From assembly GCA_030650995.1 (NCBI GenBank), contig JAUSCY010000031.1, forward strand, positions 1-37,504: DNA of 37,504 nucleotides. Direction: 5' to 3'. The number at the start of each line of letters is the position of its first letter. Position 1 is the stretch's first letter. Source of the DNA: Sheuella sp. (GTDB lineage: Bacteria; Pseudomonadota; Gammaproteobacteria; Burkholderiales; Burkholderiaceae_B). Under the pieces are notes generated by a model that was not told the DNA's origin, ran no database searches, and saw only the letters and a list, made by a program, of their open reading frames with translations. This document shows positions 1-10,339 of this stretch, piece by piece. Made by a program: the position numbers and the translations under genes.

Positions 1-1
1 C

Positions 2-235
2 GAAGCATTTGATCTGTTTGGTATTGTGTTCGAAGGCCATCCGGATCTGCGTCGTATTTTGACTGATTACGGATTTATTGGTCATCCTTTCCGTAAGGAT
101 TTCCCTGTTTACGGTAACGTAGAAATGCGCTACGACCCAGAACTTGGACGCGTCGTGTATCAGCCCGTCACGATTGATCCACGTGAGGTCATACCGCGTG
201 TGATTCGCGAAGATGGTTACGGAGTAGGACGTTAA
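2..235 (+). CDS. nuoC: NADH-quinone oxidoreductase subunit C (3' end only)
   Basis: This is the C-terminal end of NuoC, the 30-kDa-type subunit of the peripheral arm of complex I, which carries electrons from NADH to quinone. The reading frame is open at the left edge, so the gene starts outside the window. The visible peptide opens with [20 protein letters not shown], the conserved complex I 30-kDa signature, followed by [12 protein letters not shown]. It ends at TAA 233-235, two bases before the nuoD ATG, so the two genes are probably translated together. An internal GTG at 26 is not the true start because the conserved signature begins before it. The identification is firm; only the missing 5' part limits it. 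Confidence 0.95.
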   Translation, partial: EAFDLFGIVFEGHPDLRRILTDYGFIGHPFRKDFPVYGNVEMRYDPELGRVVYQPVTIDPREVIPRVIREDGYGVGR

Positions 236-237
236 TC

Positions 238-1494
238 ATGGCTGAAATTAAAAACTACACGCTAAATTTTGGTCCACAGCACCCTGCCGCACACGGTGTG
301 TTACGGCTGGTGCTGGAGCTGGACGGTGAAGTGATTCAGCGTGCCGATCCGCATATCGGATTGTTGCACCGCGGAACTGAAAAGCTAGCCGAGCAGCGTA
401 CGTATCTCCAGGCACTGCCTTACATGGACAGGCTCGATTACGTCTCGATGATGTGTAATGAGCACAGCTATGTCATGGCGATCGAAAAGCTGATGGGGGT
501 CACTCCACCAGTGCGCGCGCAATACATTCGCGTGATGTTCGACGAGATTACCCGCCTGCTCAATCACCTGTTGCAGATTGGTACGCATGGTCTGGACGTG
601 GGCGCAATGGCGATCTTTTTGTACGCGTTTCGTGATCGCGAAGACCTGATGGACTGCTACGAAGCCGTGTCGGGCGCGCGCCTGCACGCAGCCTACTATC
701 GTCCCGGCGGCGTGTACCGCGATCTGCCTGATGCAATGCCTCAGTATGGCAAATCCAGTCAGTATCGTTCGGCCAAAGAAGTTAAAGCAATGAATGAGGC
801 ACGCTCGGGTTCGTTGCTCGATTTCATCGAAGACTTTACGAATCGCTTTCCTAATGCAGTCGATGAGTACGAAACACTACTCACAGATAATCGCATCTGG
901 AAGCAGCGCCTGGTTGGTATTGGTGTGGTTGATCCGGAGCGGGCCAAAGCGCTTGGTTTTACGGGTCCCATGTTGCGCGGTTCAGGTGTTGCCTGGGATT
1001 TGCGCAAGACGCAGCCTTACGAGGTGTATGACCGTTTGCAGTTTGATATTCCGGTTGGCGTCAATGGTGATTGCTACGACCGCTATCTTGTGCGTATTGC
1101 CGAGATGCGTGAAAGTAATCGTATCATTCGCCAGTGTGTACAGTGGTTGCGTAACAACCCGGGTCCGGTGATGATCGATAACCACAAGGTATCGCCACCG
1201 CATCGCACCGGTATGAAATCGAACATGGAAGAGCTGATCCACCACTTCAAACTCTTTACCGAGGGTTTTAGTGTGCCAGCCGGTGAGGCGTATGCTGCTG
1301 TCGAGCACCCAAAGGGCGAGTTCGGTATTTATATCGTGTCTGATGGCGCCAACAAGCCATACCGTTTGAAAATTCGTGCGCCAGGTTTTGCGCATTTACA
1401 GGCGCTCGACGAAATGTCGCGTGGCCATATGATTGCCGATGCTGTCACTATCATCGGTACCCAGGATATCGTTTTCGGCGAGATTGATCGCTAA
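238..1494 (+). CDS. nuoD: NADH-quinone oxidoreductase subunit D
   Basis: NuoD is the 49-kDa-type subunit of complex I. It forms part of the quinone-binding cavity with NuoB and NuoH at the junction of the peripheral and membrane arms. The 418-residue product has the expected length for an unfused NuoD. It opens with the typical [15 protein letters not shown] motif, and [12 protein letters not shown] and [14 protein letters not shown] follow within the first 80 or so residues. The C-terminus ends in DIVFGEIDR, the usual family ending. It starts two bases after nuoC and lies 31 bases before nuoE. There is no NuoC-NuoD fusion, unlike in enterobacteria. Nothing is unusual. Confidence 0.98.
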   Translation: MAEIKNYTLNFGPQHPAAHGVLRLVLELDGEVIQRADPHIGLLHRGTEKLAEQRTYLQALPYMDRLDYVSMMCNEHSYVMAIEKLMGVTPPVRAQYIRVMFDEITRLLNHLLQIGTHGLDVGAMAIFLYAFRDREDLMDCYEAVSGARLHAAYYRPGGVYRDLPDAMPQYGKSSQYRSAKEVKAMNEARSGSLLDFIEDFTNRFPNAVDEYETLLTDNRIWKQRLVGIGVVDPERAKALGFTGPMLRGSGVAWDLRKTQPYEVYDRLQFDIPVGVNGDCYDRYLVRIAEMRESNRIIRQCVQWLRNNPGPVMIDNHKVSPPHRTGMKSNMEELIHHFKLFTEGFSVPAGEAYAAVEHPKGEFGIYIVSDGANKPYRLKIRAPGFAHLQALDEMSRGHMIADAVTIIGTQDIVFGEIDR

Positions 1495-1525
1495 CGCGAT
1501 TGACCGCTACTATCGGATTTAAACC

Positions 1526-2026
1526 ATGCTGCTCTCTGAACAGGCTTACAAAAAAATCGACCGCGAGATCGCCAAGTATCCGGCCGATCAAAAGCAGTCT
1601 GCCATCATGGCGTCGCTTACGATTGCGCAAGACGAAATAGGTTGGGTCTCACCAGAAGTGATTCAGGATGTTGCTGACTATTTGGGACATCCTCCCATTC
1701 TGGTGCAGGAAAACGCTACGTTTTACAACATGTTTGATGTGCGCCCGATCGGGAAATTTAAAATTTCGGTCTGTACTAATTTACCGTGCGCGTTGCGTGA
1801 TGGTGTCAAAACTGCTGATTACCTGAAGCAAAAGCTGGGTATTGGTTTTCGCGAGACAACTGCTGACGGTGTGTTTTCTCTGGTAGAGGGTGAGTGCATG
1901 GGCGCCTGTGGCGACTCACCGGTATTACTGGTCAATAATAAACATATGTGTGTGCACATGGCTCCAGAAAAAATCGATGCAATGCTCGCTGAGCTTGCCG
2001 ACTCAGTCAAAGGGGCGGGTGTATGA
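1526..2026 (+). CDS. nuoE: NADH-quinone oxidoreductase subunit E
   Basis: NuoE is the 24-kDa-type subunit of the NADH dehydrogenase module and carries the [2Fe-2S] cluster N1a in a thioredoxin-like fold. The 166-residue product shows the four expected cysteines: two in SVCTNLPC and two in [14 protein letters not shown]. Its start is ATG 1526, and its stop overlaps the nuoF start by four bases (ATGA), implying translational coupling. Length and motif order are normal for the family. Confidence 0.97.
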   Translation: MLLSEQAYKKIDREIAKYPADQKQSAIMASLTIAQDEIGWVSPEVIQDVADYLGHPPILVQENATFYNMFDVRPIGKFKISVCTNLPCALRDGVKTADYLKQKLGIGFRETTADGVFSLVEGECMGACGDSPVLLVNNKHMCVHMAPEKIDAMLAELADSVKGAGV

Positions 2027-3390
2027 GCACAGCTTCAATCCTTTCAAAATTCTCTGAAGGCCTGAACGCTAATCCAGGCAATGATCTGGTGAGATCGATG
2101 GCTTTGCATGGCCGTCATATCACGCCCCAGATCATGGAGGGCCTGGATGGGGCCAACTGGGGTCTCGAGGACTACGTCAAGCGCGGTGGTTACGAAGCTT
2201 TACGCAAGATCCTGACGCAGGGTATGAGCCAGGAAGATGTGATTGCAGAGGTCAAAGCTTCTGGGTTACGTGGTCGCGGCGGTGCAGGCTTTCCTACTGG
2301 TTTGAAATGGTCATTTATGCCCCGTACGTTCCCCGGGCAGAAATACCTGGTGTGTAACTCCGACGAAGGTGAGCCCGGTACATTTAAAGATCGCGATATT
2401 CTGCGCCTGAACCCGCATATCGTGATCGAAGGCATGGCAATTGCTGCCTACGCGATGGGAATTACCGTTGGATACAACTATATCCATGGTGAGATTTTTG
2501 AGGTCTATGATCGTTTCGAAGAAGCTCTCGAACAAGCCCGCCAGGCTGGTTTTCTCGGCGACAAAATTTTAGGCTCGGCATTCAATTTTCAATTGCATGC
2601 TTTTCATGGCTTTGGTGCCTACATCTGTGGTGAAGAAACCGCACTGCTTGAGTCTCTCGAAGGCAAAAAAGGTCAGCCACGCTTTAAGCCACCTTTCCCT
2701 GCGAGTTTTGGCCTGTACGGCAAGCCAACCACCATCAACAACACAGAAACTTTTGCAGCGGTGCCCTGGATTATCCGTAATGGCGGTCCCGCCTACCTTG
2801 AGGTGGGTAAGCCAAACAATGGCGGGACCAAACTGTTTTCGATCACGGGTGATGTAGAGCGCCCTGGCAATTACGAGATTCCGCTGGGTACGCCTTTCTC
2901 GACCTTGCTCGAGCTGGCCGGTGGTATGCGCAACGGCGCAAAACTTAAAGCTGTTATTCCCGGCGGTTCGAGTGCTCCGGTGATTCCCGGCCACATTATG
3001 ATGGACACCACGATGGATTATGATGCCATCGCCAAAGCAGGTTCCATGCTGGGTTCTGGGGCTGTGATTGTGATGGATGAAAGCCGTTGCATGGTCAAGT
3101 CGCTGTTACGTCTATCTTATTTTTACTACGAAGAAAGTTGCGGTCAGTGCACACCGTGCCGTGAAGGCACCGGTTGGCTCTACCGCATGGTGAACCGTAT
3201 TGAACATGGTCAGGGTCGCCCCGAAGACCTCGATTTGCTGGACTCGGTTGCAGGCAACATCATGGGCCGCACGATTTGTGCTCTGGGTGATGCGGCAGCG
3301 ATGCCAGTAAGAGGTTTTTTGAAGCATTACCGTGACGAATTTGCACACCACATCGAGCACAAGCGATGTGTGGTGGCTCCCTATATTTAA
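2023..3390 (+). CDS. nuoF: NADH-quinone oxidoreductase subunit F
   Basis: NuoF is the 51-kDa-type subunit that binds NADH and FMN and carries the [4Fe-4S] cluster N3. The 455-residue protein contains the glycine-rich nucleotide site [13 protein letters not shown] at about residues 84-96, followed by [18 protein letters not shown]. Near the C-terminus it has [15 protein letters not shown] plus a downstream cysteine in GRTICALGD, which together supply the four cluster ligands. It overlaps nuoE by four bases and precedes nuoG by 15. All key residues I can check are present. Confidence 0.98.
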   Translation: MSTASILSKFSEGLNANPGNDLVRSMALHGRHITPQIMEGLDGANWGLEDYVKRGGYEALRKILTQGMSQEDVIAEVKASGLRGRGGAGFPTGLKWSFMPRTFPGQKYLVCNSDEGEPGTFKDRDILRLNPHIVIEGMAIAAYAMGITVGYNYIHGEIFEVYDRFEEALEQARQAGFLGDKILGSAFNFQLHAFHGFGAYICGEETALLESLEGKKGQPRFKPPFPASFGLYGKPTTINNTETFAAVPWIIRNGGPAYLEVGKPNNGGTKLFSITGDVERPGNYEIPLGTPFSTLLELAGGMRNGAKLKAVIPGGSSAPVIPGHIMMDTTMDYDAIAKAGSMLGSGAVIVMDESRCMVKSLLRLSYFYYEESCGQCTPCREGTGWLYRMVNRIEHGQGRPEDLDLLDSVAGNIMGRTICALGDAAAMPVRGFLKHYRDEFAHHIEHKRCVVAPYI

Positions 3391-3405
3391 GGTCTGGACA
3401 AGGTT

Positions 3406-5736
3406 ATGGTTGAATTAACCATCGACGGCAAAAAAGTCGAAGTGCAAGATGGCAGCATGGTCATGCATGCCGCGCATAAGCTCGGCGTCTACGTGCCGCA
3501 TTTCTGTTACCACAAGAAACTGTCCGTTGCGGCCAATTGCCGCATGTGTCTGGTTGAAGTCGAAAAGGCTCCCAAAGCCATGCCGGCCTGTGCGACACCC
3601 GCGACGAACGGGATGGTTGTTCACACCTGTTCAGAGCGCGCCGTGGCGGCCCAGAAAAGTGTGATGGAATTTTTACTCATCAATCACCCTTTGGATTGCC
3701 CCATTTGTGATCAGGGCGGTGAGTGTCAGTTACAAGACCTGGCCGTTGGTTACGGCGGGTCGACCTCACGCTACCACGAAGAAAAGCGGGTCGTGTTCCA
3801 TAAAGAACTGGGACCACTCGTATCTGCGCAAGAAATGTCGCGCTGCATTCATTGCACGCGTTGCGTACGTTTCGGACAAGAAGTCGCCGGGATCATGGAG
3901 CTCGGCATGGTTGGCCGTGGTGAGCATTCAGAGATTACGACTTTCGTTGGCCGTTCGGTTGAATCCGAACTGTCTGGCAATATGATCGACATTTGCCCTG
4001 TCGGTGCATTGACTTCCAAGCCATTCCGCTACCATGCACGGACTTGGGAGCTCGCGCGTCGGCGTACTGTTTCTCCTCACGATAGCTTGGGTGCAAACCT
4101 GATCGTGCAGGTCAAAGATGACGAAGTGATGCGCGTCGTGCCTTTTGAAAATGAAGAAATCAACGAGTGCTGGATTAGTGATCGTGATCGTTTTTCCTAC
4201 GAAGGCCTGAAATCTGAGGATCGTTTATCTTCACCCATGGTCAAGGGCGAAGACGGTCAGTGGCGCAAAGCTTCTTGGTCGGACGCATTACAGGTTGTCG
4301 CACATGGTCTGATGGATGTGCGTGATCATTCGGGTGCTGCCCAGATCGGTGCGTTGAGCTCTGAATATGCCACCCTTGAAGAGATGGCGCTGCTTGGTCG
4401 CGTGACCCGCGGATTGGGCTCTGAAAATATTGATTTCCGTTTGCGTCAGACCGATGTTGCCTTTGATGCGGCCCTGAATGGCGCACCTTGGCTCGGCATG
4501 AATATCGCTGAGCTGGAGTCGCTTGATCGTGTGCTGGTGGTTGGCTCATTCCTGCGTAAAGATCACCCCTTGATGGCGCAGCGCCTGCGTCAAGCCTCCA
4601 AGAACGGCACGCAAGTGTCAAGTATTGACGCCGCGGGTGATGATCCCTTATTTAAATTGACGGCACGTGCGACGGTACTGCCTGCTGCGATTGCCGATAC
4701 CTTGGCCCAGGTTGCAGTCGCCCTGGCCAAGTTGAAATCGGTCGAGGTGCCTGCAGCACTGGCTGGTGTATCCGTTCAGGACCACGCACAAAAGATTGCA
4801 GAAAGTCTTGCTTCTGGTTCAAAAATATCCGTTCTGTTGGGTAACACAGCGGTGAATGCACCTGATGCCTCACGTATTGCTGCAAATGCTCAGTTAGTCG
4901 CACAGCTTGCAGCGGGTAAGCTTGGTTTCCTGACTGCGGGCGCCAATACAGTCGGTGGTTATCTGGCCGGTGCGGTACCCGTGCAGGGCGGCAAGAACGC
5001 TGTTGAAATGCTGGCTCAGCCACTCAAAGCCTACATCGTGTTGCATGCAGAGCCATTGCTCGATACTGATAACGGAGCGCAGGCGTTGGCTGCATTGAAA
5101 GCTGCTCAGTTCAATGTCGCGCTGACCGCTTATGCTTCAAGCGCAAAAGAATGGGCCAACGTCATGTTGCCTATTGCACCGTTTACTGAAACTTCAGGGA
5201 CGTTTGTGAACGCTCAGGGCTTGGCGCAGAGCTTCAAGGGTACGGTTGCACCGCACGCGCAGACGCGTCCAGGCTGGAAAGTTTTGCGCGTTCTCGGTAA
5301 TGTTTTGCATCTCGCAGGATTTGATGATGAAACCTCTGAGTCTGTTCGCGACTCAGTGTTGTCAGGTGGTGTGCAACCACGCTTGTCGAATCAGATTAAT
5401 GCAGTTGCTGGTGTTTCTGCACAGGTCACCACAGGATTGCAACGCGTCACCGATGTACCGATTTACAGGACTGACTCCATCGTGCGTCGTGCCCATGCAT
5501 TGCAAGCTTCGCAAGCGTCGCGTGCACCTGTCGCACGGATGCACGCACAGACAATGGATGGTCTGGGTGTGGGGCAGGGTGACAACGTCCGTGTGAAGTC
5601 TGCATCGGGTCAGGTTGAGCTGATTGCTGAGCAGGACAATACGTTGCCTGCAGGGGCTGTTCGTATTTCGGCAGGTTTCGAACAAACAGCAGCGCTGGGT
5701 AGCGCTTTTGGTCAACTTAACGTGGAGCGTGCCTGA
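3406..5736 (+). CDS. nuoG: NADH-quinone oxidoreductase subunit G
   Basis: NuoG is the 75-kDa-type iron-sulfur subunit of complex I. The 776-residue product begins with a ferredoxin-like [2Fe-2S] domain (cysteines in [17 protein letters not shown] and MPACATP). Next comes the His-coordinated cluster motif [18 protein letters not shown], then [15 protein letters not shown] and [13 protein letters not shown] for the second [4Fe-4S] cluster. The rest is the molybdopterin-oxidoreductase-like domain, which has no catalytic role in complex I. The extra CxxCxxxC site for cluster N7, known from E. coli and Thermus NuoG, is not visible after residue 220, so this resembles the mitochondrial-type subunit. 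Its stop overlaps the nuoH start by one base. Confidence 0.97.
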   Translation: MVELTIDGKKVEVQDGSMVMHAAHKLGVYVPHFCYHKKLSVAANCRMCLVEVEKAPKAMPACATPATNGMVVHTCSERAVAAQKSVMEFLLINHPLDCPICDQGGECQLQDLAVGYGGSTSRYHEEKRVVFHKELGPLVSAQEMSRCIHCTRCVRFGQEVAGIMELGMVGRGEHSEITTFVGRSVESELSGNMIDICPVGALTSKPFRYHARTWELARRRTVSPHDSLGANLIVQVKDDEVMRVVPFENEEINECWISDRDRFSYEGLKSEDRLSSPMVKGEDGQWRKASWSDALQVVAHGLMDVRDHSGAAQIGALSSEYATLEEMALLGRVTRGLGSENIDFRLRQTDVAFDAALNGAPWLGMNIAELESLDRVLVVGSFLRKDHPLMAQRLRQASKNGTQVSSIDAAGDDPLFKLTARATVLPAAIADTLAQVAVALAKLKSVEVPAALAGVSVQDHAQKIAESLASGSKISVLLGNTAVNAPDASRIAANAQLVAQLAAGKLGFLTAGANTVGGYLAGAVPVQGGKNAVEMLAQPLKAYIVLHAEPLLDTDNGAQALAALKAAQFNVALTAYASSAKEWANVMLPIAPFTETSGTFVNAQGLAQSFKGTVAPHAQTRPGWKVLRVLGNVLHLAGFDDETSESVRDSVLSGGVQPRLSNQINAVAGVSAQVTTGLQRVTDVPIYRTDSIVRRAHALQASQASRAPVARMHAQTMDGLGVGQGDNVRVKSASGQVELIAEQDNTLPAGAVRISAGFEQTAALGSAFGQLNVERA

Positions 5737-6812
5737 TGCAGGATTGGCTGAACGTTCTTGAAAAGATGGGTACCGATTTGCTCGGGCCTGAACTTTGGCT
5801 GTTGGTCTGGACACTGATAAAAATACTGGTCATTGCTGTACCTATTATTCTGGCCGTTGCGCGTCTGACTTTTTGGGAACGTAAACTGATTGGTTCAATG
5901 CACGTTCGCCTGGGTCCCACACACGTGGGTTGGCGTGGCATGCTTCAACCTTATGCTGACGTACTGAAGCTTCTTACAAAAGAAGTTGTCATCCCCAGTC
6001 AGGCGAATAAGATTTTGTTTGTGCTGGCTCCTGTCGTCACACTGATGCCTGCGCTCGCTGCCTGGGCTGTTGTGCCCTTTGGTCCGGAACTCGTTCTGGC
6101 AAATGTCAATGCAGGTTTGTTGTACGTGATGGCCATCACCTCTATCGGTGTATACGGCGTCATCGTTGCGGGTTGGGCCTCTAACTCCAAATACGCTTTG
6201 CTCGCTGCAATGCGCGCCTCGGCCCAGATGCTGTCTTATGAGTTGGCGATTAGTTTTGTACTTGTCACTGTTTTGTTGGTCTCGGGCAGTCTGAATATGT
6301 CAGAAATTGTGAATGTCCAGAATCGAGGCTGGTTTGCTGACAAAGGCATTAATTTCATGTCCTGGAATTGGTTGCCGCTATTGCCACTGTTTGTAATCTA
6401 TGTGGTCTCAATTGTCGCCGAGACCAACCGTCACCCATTTGACGTGGTTGAAGGTGAATCAGAGATTGTTGCGGGTCACATGGTTGAGTATTCAGGCATG
6501 GCATTTGCCCTGTTTTTCCTCGCCGAATACGCCAATATGATTTTTCTGTCATGCATGGCCTCCATCTTGTTTCTTGGCGGCTGGGCGGCTCCCATTGATA
6601 TTGCGCCCCTGAACTGGATACCTGGTTGGCTGTGGCTTGGTTTCAAAAGTTTCGTGGTGGTTTCTCTTTTCATCTGGTTCCGCGCTACGTTTCCGCGCTA
6701 CCGGTATGACCAGATCATGCGCTTAGGCTGGAAAATTTTTATTCCTCTGACGGGTGTGTGGTTAGTGGTGGTGGCGATCTGGATGCAAACGCCATGGAAT
6801 ATTTGGAACTGA
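5736..6812 (+). CDS. nuoH: NADH-quinone oxidoreductase subunit H
   Basis: NuoH (ND1-type) is a polytopic inner-membrane subunit that lines the quinone chamber and links the peripheral arm to the proton-pumping arm. The 358-residue product is strongly hydrophobic, with about eight predicted membrane segments by eye. It contains the family motifs [18 protein letters not shown] near residue 48 and [18 protein letters not shown], the conserved charged loop near the quinone site. Its ATG shares one base with the nuoG stop. Thirty bases separate it from nuoI. Confidence 0.97.
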   Translation: MQDWLNVLEKMGTDLLGPELWLLVWTLIKILVIAVPIILAVARLTFWERKLIGSMHVRLGPTHVGWRGMLQPYADVLKLLTKEVVIPSQANKILFVLAPVVTLMPALAAWAVVPFGPELVLANVNAGLLYVMAITSIGVYGVIVAGWASNSKYALLAAMRASAQMLSYELAISFVLVTVLLVSGSLNMSEIVNVQNRGWFADKGINFMSWNWLPLLPLFVIYVVSIVAETNRHPFDVVEGESEIVAGHMVEYSGMAFALFFLAEYANMIFLSCMASILFLGGWAAPIDIAPLNWIPGWLWLGFKSFVVVSLFIWFRATFPRYRYDQIMRLGWKIFIPLTGVWLVVVAIWMQTPWNIWN

Positions 6813-6842
6813 CCGCAATAAGACTGCAAAAAAAGGTAAGTT

Positions 6843-7331
6843 ATGCAAGCGATCAAGGATTTTTTCGGTAGTTTCATGCTCCTTGAGTTACTCAAGGGGA
6901 TGATGCTGACCGGTAAATATGTATTCAAGCGCAAGATTACGTTGCGCTATCCGCAGGAAAAGACACCCATGTCACCACGGTTTCGTGGCTTGCATGCGTT
7001 GCGTCGCTATCCCAATGGCGAAGAGCGTTGCATTGCCTGCAAACTGTGCGAGGCAGTCTGTCCCGCCATGGCAATCACCATTGAATCGGAACAGCGTGAG
7101 GACGGCTCGCGCCGCACGACTCGTTATGACATCGATCTGACAAAGTGTATTTTCTGCGGTTTTTGTGAAGAAAGCTGTCCGGTTGATTCGATCGTTGAGA
7201 CGCATATTCATGAGTATCACGGCGAAAAACGTGGCGATTTGTATTTCACCAAAGACATGTTGTTGGCGGTGGGTGATCGCTACGAAGAAGATATTGCACG
7301 CAATCGCGCAGCCGATGCGCCTTACCGCTGA
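6843..7331 (+). CDS. nuoI: NADH-quinone oxidoreductase subunit I
   Basis: NuoI is the 23-kDa-type (TYKY) subunit carrying the tandem [4Fe-4S] clusters N6a and N6b that pass electrons toward N2. The 162-residue protein has both ferredoxin motifs, [12 protein letters not shown] and [12 protein letters not shown], giving the eight cysteine ligands. The upstream gap contains AAAAAAAGGTAAG, a plausible ribosome binding site just before ATG 6843. The N-terminal amphipathic segment ([20 protein letters not shown]) fits membrane-surface attachment. Confidence 0.97.
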   Translation: MQAIKDFFGSFMLLELLKGMMLTGKYVFKRKITLRYPQEKTPMSPRFRGLHALRRYPNGEERCIACKLCEAVCPAMAITIESEQREDGSRRTTRYDIDLTKCIFCGFCEESCPVDSIVETHIHEYHGEKRGDLYFTKDMLLAVGDRYEEDIARNRAADAPYR

Positions 7332-7350
7332 TCATCGGGGCTCATACATT

Positions 7351-7968
7351 ATGTTTACAACGATTCTTTTCTATGTGCTGGCTCTGGTGCTTGTCATCGC
7401 GGCCTTACGGGTGATTACAGCCTCTAGTCCAGTTACTGCCGTCTTGCATCTGATCCTGGCTTTTGCCAATGCGTCGATGATATGGATGTTGCTTGGAGCT
7501 GAGTTTCTTGCGTTATTGCTTGTGCTCGTATACGTGGGTGCAGTCCTGGTGCTGTTCCTGTTTGTCGTCATGATGATTGATGTCAAAATGGAAGAGCTGC
7601 GTACTGAAATTAAAACCTATCTCCCACTCGGGTTGATTGTTGGGTTAATTCTGGTTCTCGAGATGTCTTTTGTGCTCGCCACAGGCTGGGGCCAGGTAGG
7701 TCCTGCAGTTGATATGGGCAATAGTTACAACAACGCCAGAACACTGGGCGAGGTGATGTACACCGAATATGCTTTTGCTGTCGAAGTCGGTGCTGTGGTG
7801 TTGTTGGTTGGCATGATTGCAGCAATTTCGCTGACGCTGCGTAAACGTCGGGATGTCAAATACAACAACCCGGGTGCTGCGTTGAGAGTTAAAGCAAAGG
7901 ATCGTGTCCGTTTGCTTGATATGCCCTCCGAGGCACCCGTCAACGCAAAATCAGGAGATCAAGCATGA
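7351..7968 (+). CDS. nuoJ: NADH-quinone oxidoreductase subunit J
   Basis: NuoJ (ND6-type) is a small integral membrane subunit of the proton-pumping arm. I place the start at ATG 7351 ([15 protein letters not shown]), which begins the first membrane helix. The frame stays open further left, but those codons overlap the end of nuoI and encode a non-homologous charged peptide. The 205-residue product has about five hydrophobic helices and the conserved [17 protein letters not shown] segment of the third helix, which contains the pi-bulge region in this family. It overlaps the nuoK start by four bases. Confidence 0.96.
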   Translation: MFTTILFYVLALVLVIAALRVITASSPVTAVLHLILAFANASMIWMLLGAEFLALLLVLVYVGAVLVLFLFVVMMIDVKMEELRTEIKTYLPLGLIVGLILVLEMSFVLATGWGQVGPAVDMGNSYNNARTLGEVMYTEYAFAVEVGAVVLLVGMIAAISLTLRKRRDVKYNNPGAALRVKAKDRVRLLDMPSEAPVNAKSGDQA

Positions 7969-8276
7969 TGACGCTGACCTTGCCGCACTTTCTGGTGCTC
8001 GGTGCCATGTTATTCGCTATAGGCGTGTTCGGTATATTTCTGAATCGCCGCAACTTGATCGTGCTGCTTATGTCGATCGAGTTGATGTTGTTGGCAGTCA
8101 ACATGAATTTCGTAGCTTTTTCGACCTGGTATGGTGATGCGGCTGGCCAGGTGTTTGTATTTTTCATCCTGACTGTCGCAGCTGCAGAAGCTGCGATCGG
8201 TTTGGCGATCTTAGTGCTGCTGTTCCGCAACCTCAGCACGATCAATGTTGATGAACTTGACCGCCTCAAGGGCTGA
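7965..8276 (+). CDS. nuoK: NADH-quinone oxidoreductase subunit K
   Basis: NuoK (ND4L-type) is a three-helix membrane subunit of complex I that takes part in proton translocation. The 103-residue length is typical. The second helix contains the conserved glutamate in [16 protein letters not shown] and the third the glutamate in [14 protein letters not shown], both known to be important for pumping. Two adjacent ATG codons (7965 and 7968) could each start translation; the first overlaps the nuoJ stop and is used here. nuoL begins 17 bases downstream. Confidence 0.97.
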   Translation: MMTLTLPHFLVLGAMLFAIGVFGIFLNRRNLIVLLMSIELMLLAVNMNFVAFSTWYGDAAGQVFVFFILTVAAAEAAIGLAILVLLFRNLSTINVDELDRLKG

Positions 8277-8293
8277 TCGGAATACGGAACAAA

Positions 8294-10339
8294 ATGTCTA
8301 GCTCGCTTTCTCTTTATCTGATCATCGCACTGGCTCCACTGGCTGGTGCGATTCTTGCCGGCTTATTTGGTACCGGATTTCTCGGTCGCCAGGTGAGTCG
8401 ACGTGGCTCACATCTTTTAACGATTTCTCTGGTTGCTGTATCAGCGATTGGGTCCATAATCGTATTCAGGGATGTGCTTAATGGTCATACCTTTGACGGT
8501 ACGGTCTACACCTGGAGCATCATCGGGCAGACCAAACTTGAAATCGGTTTCCTGATTGATCCGTTATCTGCTCTGATGATGGTGATAGTGACTTCTGTTT
8601 CTCTGATGGTACATATCTATACGATCGGTTACATGTCAGAAGACCCAGGTTATCAGCGTTTCTTTGCCTACATCTCATTGTTTACGTTTTCGATGTTGAT
8701 GCTGGTGATGTCAAATAATATGTTGCAGCTATTCTTTGGCTGGGAAGCGGTAGGCCTCGTATCTTATCTGTTGATCGGTTTCTGGTACACCAAGCCCACC
8801 GCGATCTTTGCAAATATGAAGGCGTTCCTTGTCAACCGCGTGGGTGACTTCGGTTTCGTACTCGGTATTGGACTGCTATTCGCATACGCTGGCACCATGC
8901 ACTATGGTGATGTATTTAAGCAGGCTGATAAGTTAGCAACCCTGACACTGCCGGGTTCTGACTGGATGCTAATAACAGTCGCATGTATTTGCCTGTTTAT
9001 TGGTGCGATGGGTAAATCCGCTCAGGTGCCTCTGCATGCCTGGTTGCCTGACTCAATGGAAGGCCCAACACCTATTTCTGCGCTGATTCACGCAGCGACC
9101 ATGGTGACCGCCGGTATTTTCATGGTGGCGCGTTTCTCGCCCCTGTTTGAATTGTCTAATACAGCATTGTCGTTCATCATTATTATCGGCTCGATCGGCG
9201 CGTTGTTCCTCGGTATTCTTGGCATCATCCAGACCGATATCAAGCGAGTGGTGGCTTATTCGACCTTGTCACAACTTGGCTATATGACTGTTGCGCTGGG
9301 TGCTTCAGCGTATTCTGTCGCGATTTTCCACCTCATGACGCATGCTTTCTTCAAAGCTCTGTTGTTCCTGGGCGCAGGTTCGGTCATTATCGGTATGCAT
9401 CATGATCAGGACATTCGTAACATGGGTGGTCTGCGCAAGTACATGCCGATTACCTGGATTACTTTCTTGATTGGTACGCTGGCACTTGTTGGTACGCCAT
9501 TCTTTTCCGGGTTTTATTCTAAAGAACACATCATCGAAGCTGCTGGCGCGGCCAACGTATGGGGTTCGACTTTTGCGTATTATTCGACGCTGATCGGTGT
9601 GTTGGTTACCTCGCTCTATTCATTCCGTGTGTATTTCCTGGTGTTCCATGGCAAGGAGCGTTTCCCTGTCGGTACAGACCATGCTCACGCAGCTGCACAT
9701 GCACATGATGACCATTCAAAAGATGCGCATGGTCATGATGATCATGGCCACCATGGTGGTACGCCTCACGAGTCACCCTGGGTCGTGACCTTGCCGCTGG
9801 TATTGCTGGCGATTCCTTCAGCAGTGATTGGAGCCATTGCGGTGGATCCTTTACTGTTTGGTGGCTACTTTAAAAATACGATTGTTATTCTCGCCAAGCA
9901 TCCTGCAATGGCTGATCTGCAATCACACTGGCATGGCTGGCTTGCTTATGCATTGCATGCTTTCACTTCAGTTGCCTTCTGGCTTGTTGTGGCGGGTGCG
10001 GTCATTACCTGGTATTGCTACCTGATCAATCCGAAGGTACCAGCTGCAATCAAGAGTAAGCTCTCGGGACTGAACTACGTACTGGAAAACAAGTACTTTT
10101 TTGACTGCTTGTATGAACAAGTCTTTGCACGCGGCTCGCGTCTGCTTGGTAAGGGCTTGTGGCAGCTGGGCGATCGTGGCCTGATTGATGGATTGCTGGT
10201 GAATGGTTCGGCCAAGCTCGTCGGATCGATTGCTGCAGTTACACGTAAATTGCAAACTGGTTACATCTATCACTACGCGTTCGCGATGATCATCGGCTTG
10301 ATAGCGGCGATCACCTACATAATCTTTGGTTCCAAATAA
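8294..10339 (+). CDS. nuoL: NADH-quinone oxidoreductase subunit L, with histidine-rich loop
   Basis: NuoL (ND5-type) is the most distal antiporter-like proton-pumping subunit, carrying the long lateral helix. The 681-residue protein has the expected motifs: FFGWEAVGLVSYLLIGFWY (with the functional glutamate), LHAWLPDSMEGPTPISALIH, and the lysine-containing QTDIKRVVAYSTLSQLGYM. A hydrophilic stretch at residues 463-492 holds 11 histidines with several aspartates, lying between two membrane helices. This looks like an expanded loop and could bind divalent metal, but that is inference. The last base of the stop codon is the first base of the nuoM start. Confidence 0.97.
   Translation: MSSSLSLYLIIALAPLAGAILAGLFGTGFLGRQVSRRGSHLLTISLVAVSAIGSIIVFRDVLNGHTFDGTVYTWSIIGQTKLEIGFLIDPLSALMMVIVTSVSLMVHIYTIGYMSEDPGYQRFFAYISLFTFSMLMLVMSNNMLQLFFGWEAVGLVSYLLIGFWYTKPTAIFANMKAFLVNRVGDFGFVLGIGLLFAYAGTMHYGDVFKQADKLATLTLPGSDWMLITVACICLFIGAMGKSAQVPLHAWLPDSMEGPTPISALIHAATMVTAGIFMVARFSPLFELSNTALSFIIIIGSIGALFLGILGIIQTDIKRVVAYSTLSQLGYMTVALGASAYSVAIFHLMTHAFFKALLFLGAGSVIIGMHHDQDIRNMGGLRKYMPITWITFLIGTLALVGTPFFSGFYSKEHIIEAAGAANVWGSTFAYYSTLIGVLVTSLYSFRVYFLVFHGKERFPVGTDHAHAAAHAHDDHSKDAHGHDDHGHHGGTPHESPWVVTLPLVLLAIPSAVIGAIAVDPLLFGGYFKNTIVILAKHPAMADLQSHWHGWLAYALHAFTSVAFWLVVAGAVITWYCYLINPKVPAAIKSKLSGLNYVLENKYFFDCLYEQVFARGSRLLGKGLWQLGDRGLIDGLLVNGSAKLVGSIAAVTRKLQTGYIYHYAFAMIIGLIAAITYIIFGSK

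Noticed and set aside
26..235. Independent small gene starting at GTG 26
   Set aside because: The conserved NuoC signature begins before this codon and the frame is open to the left edge, so it is the end of nuoC.
7165..7350. Upstream extension of the nuoJ frame into nuoI
   Set aside because: The extension is read in a different frame from nuoI and encodes a charged peptide unlike NuoJ; ATG 7351 matches the family start. It is not a frameshifted fusion.
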